From positions 1 to 5,570 of the forward strand of contig JAKSOM010000067.1 of assembly GCA_024405585.1 (NCBI GenBank): a stretch of DNA of 5,570 bases, written 5' to 3'. The stretch comes from Acidaminococcaceae bacterium (GTDB taxonomy: Bacteria; Bacillota; Negativicutes; Acidaminococcales; Acidaminococcaceae). Position 1 is the first letter of the stretch. Each line of letters starts with the position of its first letter. Of this stretch, positions 1 to 5,290 are shown in pieces. The notes under the pieces were generated by a model. That model saw nothing but the letters and a program-made list of their open reading frames with translations. It was not told the DNA's origin and did no database searches. A program made the translations under genes and the position numbers.

Positions 1-500
1 ATGTGTTCGGCCCCCAGGAAAACCATAAGGGCAAGATGAATTCCTTGGTTTACCAGATGTGGAACCAGTATAAGGCCGAGGGAAAAGTGCGGCTTTTCGG
101 GGCCTATGGCGGGCCCGGGCCGGAGGGTAAATACGTGGCCTACGGGCCGGGGGAGCACACCCGGGATTTCGTCTATGTGAAGGATGTGGTGAAGGTCAAT
201 CTCTGGTTTTGGCGGCATCCGGACAAGAGCGGCATTTTTAACTGCGGTACCGGCCTGGCCCATCCTTTCAAGACCCTGGCGGAGGGGGTGCTGAAACATT
301 TTGGGGCTCCCATGTCCAAGCTGGAATTTGTGGATTTCCCGGAGACGCTGAAGGGCAAATACCAATGTTATACCCAGGCGGATACCAGCAAACTTTTGGC
401 GGCCGGTTATGACGGCGGCTTCACTCCCATCGAAGTGGCTATCGAGGAATATTGTCAGCAGATGGACAGGACGGGCGGGTACTACGAATATGCCCGTTAA
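1..500 (+). CDS. hldD: ADP-L-glycero-D-manno-heptose 6-epimerase, C-terminal half (5' end outside window)
   Basis: HldD (RfaD) is the cytoplasmic NADP-dependent epimerase that converts ADP-D-glycero-D-manno-heptose to the L-glycero form, the last step in making the heptose donor for LPS core. About 165 residues are visible, against roughly 310 for the E. coli enzyme as I recall it, so the nucleotide-binding N-terminal half lies upstream. The reading frame enters the window open; bases 1-2 finish an Asn codon and the GTG at 3 is an internal Val, not a start. Family landmarks in order are VFGPQENHKGKM (the HKG lysine at 27-29 probably matches the second catalytic base), RDFVYVKDVVKVNLWF, SGIFNCGTG, LKGKYQCYTQAD and LLAAGYDGGF near the end. 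A Gly/Pro-rich loop before RDFVYV is about 14 residues longer than in the E. coli protein as I remember it. The stop overlaps the start of gmhB by 11 bp, so the two are probably translationally coupled. Confidence 0.95.
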   Translation, partial: VFGPQENHKGKMNSLVYQMWNQYKAEGKVRLFGAYGGPGPEGKYVAYGPGEHTRDFVYVKDVVKVNLWFWRHPDKSGIFNCGTGLAHPFKTLAEGVLKHFGAPMSKLEFVDFPETLKGKYQCYTQADTSKLLAAGYDGGFTPIEVAIEEYCQQMDRTGGYYEYAR

Positions 501-996
501 AGCGGTACTTTTTGACAGGGACGGAACCCTGAATGTGGATACGGGTTATTTGTTCAGGCGGGAGGAATTCCGCTGGATGCCGGAGGCACCGTTGGCTTTG
601 GCGTGGCTGAAACAGCAGGGTTGTGATATTTATGTAATTACCAATCAAAGCGGTATTGCCAGGGGTTACTTTACGGTTGAAGATATGGAAAAGCTGCACA
701 ACTTTATGAATGACGATTTGAGTCATAAGGGCGTGGAAATCAAGAAGTTTTACTATTGCCCCCATTTGGAAGGGGGCAGGGTGGCGGAGTTTGCCTGTGC
801 CTGCGACTGCCGCAAGCCAAAACCCGGACTGGTGTTGGAGTGTTTGCGTGAAAACCATCTGCAGCCGGAGGAATGTATTCTGATTGGCGACAAGGAAAGG
901 GATTTGCAGTGCGCCGCCGCCGCCGGAGTGCGGGGCCATCTCTATCAGGGGGGTTCCCTGCTTAATTTTGTCAGGCAGGTTATGGAAGGAAGATGA
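490..996 (+). CDS. gmhB: D-glycero-D-manno-heptose 1,7-bisphosphate 7-phosphatase
   Basis: GmhB is a cytoplasmic HAD-superfamily phosphatase that removes the 7-phosphate from heptose bisphosphate, the step between the two HldE reactions in ADP-heptose synthesis. The 168-residue length fits this small family. HAD motif I is FDRDGT with Asp9 and Asp11. Motif II is TNQSG with Thr51. Motif III is the Lys of RKPKPG (Lys109). Motif IV is IGDKERD (Asp134 and Asp138). The structural zinc site typical of GmhB is intact: Cys90 and His92, then Cys105 and Cys107 in ACDCRKP. The ATG at 490 is chosen because MPVKAVLFDRDGT is the usual N-terminus; a longer in-frame extension from 409 would only re-read hldD. 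No good ribosome binding site precedes it, just a G-rich run at 472-479, so translation probably depends on coupling with hldD. GmhA and HldE, needed for the rest of the pathway, are not in this window. Confidence 0.95.
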   Translation: MPVKAVLFDRDGTLNVDTGYLFRREEFRWMPEAPLALAWLKQQGCDIYVITNQSGIARGYFTVEDMEKLHNFMNDDLSHKGVEIKKFYYCPHLEGGRVAEFACACDCRKPKPGLVLECLRENHLQPEECILIGDKERDLQCAAAAGVRGHLYQGGSLLNFVRQVMEGR

Positions 997-3080
997 AACA
1001 GGAATACAAAAACATATTACTGATAAAAATGAGTTCCTTGGGCGATGTGATTCACACATTGCCTTTTGTGTATGAATTGCGGAAGCTGTACCCGGAGGCA
1101 AGAATCACCTGGCTGGTGCATCCCCAGTTCGGGGGCTTCATCCCCACGCAGATTGTGGATGAGGTGCTCTATTTTGACAAGGTGGAGTTCAAGCAAAAAT
1201 CCTGGGGGGAGAAACTGCAGGCCGGCCTGGCCATGCGGCGGCTGCTCCGCAGCAAACATTTTGATTTGGTGATAGATTTGCAGGGGCTCTTCAAATCTGC
1301 GGTTTTGGCGGCTATCAGCGGTTGTTCCAACTGTATCGGCTATGCGGAAATGAGGGAAGGAAGCGGCCTGGTCAGCAGGAGTATTGTGGGGCCCCACAAA
1401 AATGACCATGTCATTGAGCGGTATTTGGACGTGGTCAGGTATTTGGGGGCGGAAGTCAATCAGGTTGAGTTCCCTTTGCCGGATTTGGATAAGGAAGAGG
1501 AAACGGTTAAAAATAAACTTGGGGAACGGGGTTGTGGTGGAAAGTATTTGGTAATTGTTCCGGGAGCCCGTTGGGAGACCAAATGCTGGCCGGTGGAGCA
1601 TTATGCCCTGCTGGTAAAGGAATTGGTCAAATACGGCTATTATGTTGTCCTGGCCGGGGGCAAGGATGATGAGGCCAAGGGTCAGCGGATAAGAGGTTTG
1701 GTTGGGTCGGAGAAGTGTATTGATTTGACGGGCCGGACCACACTAAAGGAATTGGTGGCCCTGATAAAGGGCAGTGAATTGTATATTAGTGCGGACACAG
1801 GCCCTCTGCATTTTGCGGCGGCTTTGAAGAAACCGCTGGTTTGTATGTACGGTCCCACCAAGCCGGACCGCACGGGGCCCTACGGCGGAGACAATCAGAT
1901 AATTATTCAGAGTCCGGCCCGGTGTGCCGGCTGTTTGCACAAGCAATGCGATAATTGGCATTGCATGTATGATATTACTCCCCAAATGGTCTTGGACGGG
2001 GTGGCGAAACTGACGGGACGGACTTTTGACAGAATTGCTGAAACGGGCAGTGCGGCTGCACCGAAGAAAAGGATTTTGGTAACTTTCCTGATGCAACTGG
2101 GGGATTTGGTGCTGACAACGCCCTTTGTACACGCTTTGCGTAAGGCGGAGCCGGAGGCCTATATTGCCTTTCTCTGTGATGAAAAACTCAAGGATGTTAT
2201 GCGTTACAATCCCTATCTTGATGAGGTACTGACCCTGGACAGGTACGGCAGGGACAACAGCGTGAAAAAGTTGTGGCAGGCGGGACGGAGATTGGGCAGA
2301 ATGAATTTTGACCTGTTGATCAATCTGCAGTCCAATGAGCGGCTGAGTTTCTTGGGGGCCTGTACCAAAGTGAAAGTGAGGGCGGGCACCGCCCACAGGT
2401 TGTTCAGCGTCTTCTGGGACAAATTTGTACCCTTGAACAGAACCATTCATGCGGCTCAGATGTATCTGGAAGTACTGACCAAACTGGGTTATAAAAACCT
2501 GCAGGAGAAGGGGCTGGAAATATTCTTGGGTGATGAGCATCGTGCCGGGGCCGACAGGTTCTGGCAGGAACAGTGTTTGCGGGACGGTGAGCGGCTGGTG
2601 GGCTTCAACATCGGCAGTGCGGTCATGACTAAGCGTTGGGCGCCGGAGCGATTTGCCCGGGTGGCGGATGCCATTATGGACAAGGGCATCAAGGTGGTTT
2701 TCTTCGGCGGCAAGATGGATGAAGAAATGGTGGGTGAGGCGGTAAGCCACATGAAGCACACCCCCATAATTGCTACAGGCCGGTTTGGCATAGGGGAACT
2801 GGCGGCGGCCATGGGGCGGTGTGAATTGATTGTCACCAACGACAGCGGCCCGATGCACGTGGCCATCAGCCAAAAAGTTCCCATTGTGGCCCTTTACGGA
2901 CCCAGTCATATCAATTTATACGGGCCTTACAGGGCGGATGCTGTTGTTGTTACGGCCCAGTCACCCTGTGACGGCTGCAAGGCGGGGATGAAGCACAAAT
3001 ATGATGATATGCGGTGTATGCGTGATTTGACGGTGGAGCAGGTGCTGGAGGCAGTTTTTTTGAAATTATCCCTTGCATAA
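993..3080 (+). CDS. Tandem two-domain ADP-heptose:LPS heptosyltransferase (GT9-GT9 fusion)
   Basis: This is a 695-residue protein holding two complete glycosyltransferase family 9 domains, whereas WaaC- and WaaF-type enzymes are normally single domains of about 320-360 residues. Such enzymes act at the inner face of the cytoplasmic membrane, moving L,D-heptose from ADP-heptose to Kdo or to the first heptose. Domain 1 (about 6-340) resembles WaaC: SSLGDVIHTLP with the catalytic-base Asp18, IDLQGLFKS, a donor-site segment around Lys197 (ETKCWP), and ADTGPLHFAAA with Asp268 and His273. Domain 2 (about 358-695) has LMQLGDLVLTTP with Asp371, TKRWAPERF with Lys547, and NDSGPMHVA with Asp617 and His622, nearer WaaF. 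Both domains end in a Cys-rich segment: Cys311, 314, 319 and 324, then Cys659, 662 and 675. The linker (about 340-357, Ala/Gly-rich) has no ATG or ribosome binding site, so I read it as a true fusion. The start overlaps gmhB as ATGA, with GGAAGGA at 984-990 close upstream. Which domain adds which heptose is inferred. Confidence 0.93.
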   Translation: MKQEYKNILLIKMSSLGDVIHTLPFVYELRKLYPEARITWLVHPQFGGFIPTQIVDEVLYFDKVEFKQKSWGEKLQAGLAMRRLLRSKHFDLVIDLQGLFKSAVLAAISGCSNCIGYAEMREGSGLVSRSIVGPHKNDHVIERYLDVVRYLGAEVNQVEFPLPDLDKEEETVKNKLGERGCGGKYLVIVPGARWETKCWPVEHYALLVKELVKYGYYVVLAGGKDDEAKGQRIRGLVGSEKCIDLTGRTTLKELVALIKGSELYISADTGPLHFAAALKKPLVCMYGPTKPDRTGPYGGDNQIIIQSPARCAGCLHKQCDNWHCMYDITPQMVLDGVAKLTGRTFDRIAETGSAAAPKKRILVTFLMQLGDLVLTTPFVHALRKAEPEAYIAFLCDEKLKDVMRYNPYLDEVLTLDRYGRDNSVKKLWQAGRRLGRMNFDLLINLQSNERLSFLGACTKVKVRAGTAHRLFSVFWDKFVPLNRTIHAAQMYLEVLTKLGYKNLQEKGLEIFLGDEHRAGADRFWQEQCLRDGERLVGFNIGSAVMTKRWAPERFARVADAIMDKGIKVVFFGGKMDEEMVGEAVSHMKHTPIIATGRFGIGELAAAMGRCELIVTNDSGPMHVAISQKVPIVALYGPSHINLYGPYRADAVVVTAQSPCDGCKAGMKHKYDDMRCMRDLTVEQVLEAVFLKLSLA

Positions 3081-3100
3081 AACAGAATTTGTGGTATAAT
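3073..3100 (+). promoter_or_regulatory. Sigma-A-type promoter for tRNA-Ser
   Basis: A TTGCAT -35 box lies at 3073-3078 and a perfect TATAAT -10 box at 3095-3100, separated by 16 bp. A TG at 3092-3093 makes it an extended -10. The expected start point near 3107 leaves only a short leader before the tRNA at 3116. The -35 box overlaps the last codons and first stop base of the heptosyltransferase gene. With no terminator between them, operon transcripts may also read through the tRNA. Confidence 0.8.
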
Positions 3101-3115
3101 GTTATTTGCTTTTGC

Positions 3116-3205
3116 GGAGTGGTACTCAAGCTGGCTGAAGAGGATGGTTTGCTAAATCATTAGTCGGGCAACCGAGCGTGGGTTCGAATCCCACCCACTC
3201 CGCCA
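3116..3205 (+). tRNA. tRNA-Ser(GCU)
   Basis: All parts of a class II tRNA fold are present over 90 nt. The acceptor GGAGTGG pairs with CCACTCC, followed by discriminator G and an encoded CCA at 3203-3205. The D stem is CTC/GAG. The anticodon stem ATGGT/ATCAT has one G-U pair and loop TTGCTAA, giving anticodon GCT at 3151-3153, which reads the serine codons AGC and AGU. The long variable arm (TCGG, GCAA tetraloop, CCGA at 3164-3175) is the serine hallmark. The T arm is GTGGG, TTCGAAT, CCCAC. Its 3' end is repeated after the Wzz gene at 4943-4966. Confidence 0.97.
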
Positions 3206-3209
3206 TATT
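3186..3209 (+). repeat. Direct repeat, copy 1: 3' end of tRNA-Ser
   Basis: These 24 bp run from inside the T loop through the encoded CCA and four bases beyond. They are repeated exactly at 4943-4966. Similarity continues downstream, with interruptions, through the terminator. Duplication of a tRNA 3' end is the usual form of tyrosine-recombinase attachment sites, but no integrase gene is seen here. Confidence 0.9.
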
Positions 3210-3222
3210 ATTGTTATCGTGT

Positions 3223-3259
3223 CTCTACGGAGATTTCAGGATTCCCGTGGAGTTTTTTT
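3223..3259 (+). terminator. Intrinsic terminator after tRNA-Ser
   Basis: CTCTACGG (3223-3230) pairs with CCGTGGAG (3245-3252), including one G-U pair, across a 14-nt loop. Seven T residues follow at 3253-3259. It would end both the tRNA transcript and any read-through from the heptose operon. A diverged copy lies at 4980-5017. Confidence 0.88.
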
Positions 3260-3268
3260 ATTGATTTG

Positions 3269-3394
3269 GCCTCCCGGTCAGGGGAGGCGCCCGAAGGGCG
3301 GAGGGGTTAGGGAAGCCCGCATAGCACTAACTTTCCTCAACCCTGATGGCTGTTGGCTCAACCCTGGAGCGAAGCGACCCTGTGACGGGGTCAC
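3269..3394. repeat. Structured intergenic repeat region, copy A
   Basis: This non-coding stretch between the tRNA terminator and the Wzz promoter holds, in order: a hairpin with a 7-bp stem and 6-nt loop (GCCTCCC/GGGAGGC, 3269-3288); a 5-bp hairpin with a GAA loop (3288-3300); GGAGGGGTTAGGG (3300-3312); a 20-bp sequence starting AACCCTGATGG at 3339-3358; GGAGCGAAGCGAC (3366-3378); and a GTGAC/GTCAC hairpin (3382-3394). Four of these modules recur in the same order at 5126-5270. This suggests a dispersed intergenic repeat family of the genome. I see no convincing gene in it. Confidence 0.6.
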
Positions 3395-3408
3395 GGACGG
3401 GAACAAAA

Positions 3409-3460
3409 ATATTTGGGTGTGTTTTTTTTAGGGGGTGTAACAAAGTTGCCATCCAAATAT
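3409..3460. repeat. Perfect 8-bp inverted repeat upstream of the Wzz promoter
   Basis: ATATTTGG at 3409-3416 and CCAAATAT at 3453-3460 are exact reverse complements 36 bp apart, ending three bases before the -35 box. The spacer contains a T8 run. It could be a regulator site or a chance match; nothing else in the sequence decides this. Confidence 0.35.
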
Positions 3461-3463
3461 AGT

Positions 3464-3492
3464 TTGCAATTAGGATTGATCTGTAGTATAAT
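3464..3492 (+). promoter_or_regulatory. Sigma-A-type promoter for the Wzz-family gene
   Basis: TTGCAA (3464-3469) and a perfect TATAAT (3487-3492) are separated by the ideal 17 bp. Transcription would start near 3499, giving a leader of about 88 nt. The gene is therefore transcribed independently of the tRNA and heptose operon, which end at the terminator at 3223-3259. Confidence 0.82.
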
Positions 3493-3511
3493 TTTTTTAA
3501 TAACGATTGGG

Positions 3512-3541
3512 TTTGCCCGGGCGCTGCGGTGCAGGGGCAAA
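3512..3541 (+). promoter_or_regulatory. Stem-loop in the leader of the Wzz-family mRNA
   Basis: TTTGCCC (3512-3518) pairs with GGGCAAA (3535-3541). Inside it CTGC (3524-3527) pairs with GCAG (3531-3534) around a GGT loop, leaving a 5-nt bulge at 3519-3523. The stem sits about 13 nt after the expected transcription start and is not followed by a T run, so it is not a plain terminator. It may protect the mRNA or act as a target for an antitermination factor, but the sequence does not show which. It lacks the GGCGGTAG ops sequence bound by RfaH. Confidence 0.5.
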
Positions 3542-3570
3542 TTCTGTTTCGTTGGGAAAATGTAATATGT

Positions 3571-3577
3571 AGAGGAG
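3571..3577 (+). promoter_or_regulatory. Ribosome binding site of the Wzz-family gene
   Basis: AGAGGAG lies 10 nt before the ATG at 3588 and is a strong match to the 16S rRNA 3' end. It fixes this start codon; no other in-frame start is as well placed. Confidence 0.85.
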
Positions 3578-3587
3578 TAATATCGGT

Positions 3588-4931
3588 ATGAATCAGCAGA
3601 ATGATGAGGTGGTAATTGATTTGCGGGAAATTTTCGGCATACTCCGCCGCCGTTGGCGTTGTATCGCCGGCACAACCGTTCTTTTTACGGCTGCGGCGGT
3701 GGCCTATGTTTTGATTGCTACTCCCATGTATGAATCAACTATGCTTTTGCAGGTCAAGGAACCCAAGAACCTCAAAAGCGATATGTTGAGTTTGGGGGTT
3801 GATGATATCTCCAGTTCCCGGTTCAATAAGGATCATGTGCAGCAACGTGTAGGTACTTACAAGGCCGTAATCCTTAGTAAATCCGTGGTTATGCCACTGA
3901 TAGAAGAGTATGGGGAAAAGGATAAGGACGGCAAATTGTCTAATGCAGACAGTTTTATCAAAAACCGTATTAAGGTCACATCCGAGCGTAACAGCGATGT
4001 GCTGAAAGTGGCAGTTACGGCCAAGTCCCCGGAAGTTGCCCGGGAAATGAACAGCAAGTTGTTGTCCGGCATCAATAAACAATTCACTAAGATGATAGTG
4101 GATGTTCAACGGGATACGGAGGCCATGTTGAACAAACGGGTGGAAGAAGGCAGTAAAAAATTGCAGGAAATTAGGGCACAGAGGGATGATATGTACCATG
4201 CCAACGGGGACGTAAGTCCGGTTACTGAGGCGGATCGGGTCGTCAAACTTGTGTCGGATATGCACCAAAAACAAAAGGAGAACCGGTTGGCCCTGCGTAA
4301 AGTGAGGATTTCCCTTGCGGAGGTGGAAGAACAGCTTAAGAATTTGCCCGAGGCGGAAATTACCAATGACTCCATCAGAAATATTACGAAATGGCTTACG
4401 GAGTTGGAGTTTGAACGTAGCGTGGCGGCGGCGGAAAAACCTGACAGCAAACAAGTTGAGGTTTTTGACAGAAAGATTGCTTCCGTGCGTAAACAAATAA
4501 AAGAGGGCAGGGAGCGGATTTTAGCTGGTTTGGATGCCAGTTCCGGTGGACGTTACACCACATTGTTCAACAAAAGATATGATTTGACCCAGGAAATTAT
4601 TCGCCGTCAGCACGATGATGAATATTGGACATCGGTTATAGCAGAGCACGAGACAAAAATCCAATCCCTGTTGGCACAAAAACGTGAGTATGAAAAGATT
4701 GGTGAGCAGGAAGTCATTATTAAAGGGTTGTACGACATGGCAATTGAGAAACTCAATCAAATTCGGACGGCGGTTAATGCGGAGACAGGTTATTTGGCAG
4801 TAATTGAAGAGCCGACATATAATGATGCTCCGGTCGCTCCCCGTAAGGTTCGTATTACGGCCATCGCTATGGCCCTCGGCTTCATTTTGGGGTCCATGTA
4901 TGCAGTTTTAAAGGGAAAGCAGTTGGTTTGA
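3588..4931 (+). CDS. Wzz-family polysaccharide chain-length determinant protein
   Basis: This 447-residue protein has the build of a polysaccharide co-polymerase. It has a short cytoplasmic N-terminus (DEVVIDLREIFGILRRRWR), a first membrane segment at about 25-45, and the characteristic ATPMYESTMLLQV stretch at its exit. A long charged, largely helical and coiled-coil extracytoplasmic region (about 170-400) follows. Near the C-terminus a Pro motif (APVAPRKVR, Pro415 and Pro418) leads into a second membrane segment at about 423-441. Wzz proteins form inner-membrane rings that set the length of O-antigen or capsule chains made by Wzy. It is longer than the roughly 325 residues of enterobacterial Wzz. 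It ends at GKQLV with no Walker motifs or Tyr-rich tail, so it is not a Wzc-type tyrosine kinase. It has its own promoter and terminator and sits alone between a tRNA-Ser and a broken tRNA-Ser copy. No polymerase, flippase or sugar-synthesis genes adjoin it here, so its polysaccharide partner is unknown. Confidence 0.9.
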   Translation: MNQQNDEVVIDLREIFGILRRRWRCIAGTTVLFTAAAVAYVLIATPMYESTMLLQVKEPKNLKSDMLSLGVDDISSSRFNKDHVQQRVGTYKAVILSKSVVMPLIEEYGEKDKDGKLSNADSFIKNRIKVTSERNSDVLKVAVTAKSPEVAREMNSKLLSGINKQFTKMIVDVQRDTEAMLNKRVEEGSKKLQEIRAQRDDMYHANGDVSPVTEADRVVKLVSDMHQKQKENRLALRKVRISLAEVEEQLKNLPEAEITNDSIRNITKWLTELEFERSVAAAEKPDSKQVEVFDRKIASVRKQIKEGRERILAGLDASSGGRYTTLFNKRYDLTQEIIRRQHDDEYWTSVIAEHETKIQSLLAQKREYEKIGEQEVIIKGLYDMAIEKLNQIRTAVNAETGYLAVIEEPTYNDAPVAPRKVRITAIAMALGFILGSMYAVLKGKQLV

Positions 4932-4962
4932 TGAGTGGGACTGAATCCCACCCACTCCGCCA
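4932..4962 (+). pseudogene. Remnant of a second tRNA-Ser, lacking its middle
   Basis: Directly after the Wzz stop codon, 4943-4962 is identical to the last 20 nt of the tRNA-Ser at 3116-3205, including CCA. The bases before it, GAGTGGGACTGAA (4933-4945), can be read in two ways. They match the tRNA 5' end GAGTGGTACTCAA at 11 of 13 positions, implying an internal deletion from the D arm to the T loop. Alternatively they are the T stem GTGGG (4935-4939) with a changed loop, ACTGAAT for TTCGAAT. Either way it lacks anticodon and variable arm and cannot be a working tRNA. Confidence 0.75.
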
Positions 4963-4966
4963 TATT
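4943..4966 (+). repeat. Direct repeat, copy 2: 3' end of tRNA-Ser
   Basis: Exact 24-bp copy of 3186-3209, on the same strand, 1757 bp downstream. Together the two copies bracket the Wzz-family gene, its promoter and the repeat region. No transposase or recombinase lies between them. Confidence 0.9.
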
Positions 4967-4979
4967 TTTGCTAAATTCA

Positions 4980-5017
4980 CCTCTACGGAGATACTGGGAT
5001 TTCCGTAGAGGTTTTTT
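4980..5017 (+). terminator. Intrinsic terminator after the Wzz-family gene
   Basis: CCTCTACGG (4980-4988) pairs perfectly with CCGTAGAGG (5003-5011) across a 14-nt loop, followed by six T residues (5012-5017). It is clearly related to the tRNA terminator at 3223-3259: both share CTCTACGGAGAT and the loop size. The G-U pair of the first copy is an A-U pair here. Confidence 0.92.
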
Positions 5018-5033
5018 CAAATTCCACTGTGAG

Positions 5034-5075
5034 TTAGAAGATAGAAATTAGAAGTTAGAAATCAGAAATTAGATG
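5034..5075. repeat. Six tandem 7-bp units, consensus TTAGAAR
   Basis: The units are TTAGAAG, ATAGAAA, TTAGAAG, TTAGAAA, TCAGAAA and TTAGATG, in exact 7-bp register over 42 bp. They lie just after the Wzz terminator. Inverted units of the same sequence occur at 5206-5226. Confidence 0.8.
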
Positions 5076-5125
5076 TAATATGTTCCTGTGATAAGAATTG
5101 TAAAGTCAGCATAAAGCGAAAGTAA

Positions 5126-5270
5126 CCCTCTCACTGGGGAGAGGGAGGGGTGTGGGGAAAGTACGACAAGAAGTCCAAAAGTCCGCATAACGCCGGCTTC
5201 CTTGACTTCTAAGTTCTAAGTTCTGAACCCTGATGGCTGTTGGCTGATGGCCGGAGTGGAGCGGAGCGAC
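5126..5270. repeat. Structured intergenic repeat region, copy B
   Basis: It holds a hairpin with a 7-bp stem and 6-nt loop (CCCTCTC/GAGAGGG, 5126-5145), GGAGGGGTGTGGGG (5144-5157), a 20-bp sequence starting AACCCTGATGG (5226-5245) identical to 3339-3358, and GGAGCGGAGCGAC (5258-5270), one base different from 3366-3378. The order matches copy A, although the text between modules differs. The stretch 5018-5281 contains no gene that I can support. Confidence 0.6.
5206..5226. repeat. Three inverted 7-bp units (reverse of TTAGAAR array)
   Basis: CTTCTAA, GTTCTAA and GTTCTGA read on the other strand as TCAGAAC, TTAGAAC and TTAGAAG, matching the array at 5034-5075 in opposite orientation. The last unit overlaps by one base the start of the 20-bp repeat at 5226. 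Confidence 0.75.
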
Positions 5271-5275
5271 ACAGC

Positions 5276-5290
5276 GAGTTGTTACAACTC
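5276..5290. repeat. 15-bp palindrome over the stop codon of the minus-strand gene
   Basis: GAGTTGT and ACAACTC flank a single central T. The minus-strand TAA stop (5282-5284) lies at its centre. No T run follows on either strand, so it is not an obvious terminator. Confidence 0.45.

Noticed and set aside
1743..2909. A 388-codon open frame on the minus strand opposite the heptosyltransferase gene
   Set aside because: It lies antisense to a gene with clear family motifs in both domains. Its translation has no recognisable motif and is rich in His, Gln and Pro, typical of a shadow frame.
3382..3429. A possible terminator from the GTGAC/GTCAC hairpin and the T8 run
   Set aside because: The T run starts almost 30 nt after the stem, too far for intrinsic termination.
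3219..3431. A 70-codon + strand frame after the tRNA
   Set aside because: It starts with GTG inside the region of the tRNA terminator, runs through hairpins and repeats, has no ribosome binding site, and ends in a T-rich tract.
3499..3587. An RfaH-type ops/JUMPstart element in the Wzz leader
   Set aside because: No GGCGGTAG sequence is present; only a GC-rich hairpin is seen.
3735..4496. A 253-codon minus-strand frame opposite the Wzz-family gene
   Set aside because: It is fully inside a well-supported gene with its own promoter and ribosome binding site, and its Phe/His-rich composition is that of an antisense shadow.
5034..5226. A CRISPR array made of the short repeats
   Set aside because: The units are 7 bp and contiguous, with no spacers and no cas genes.
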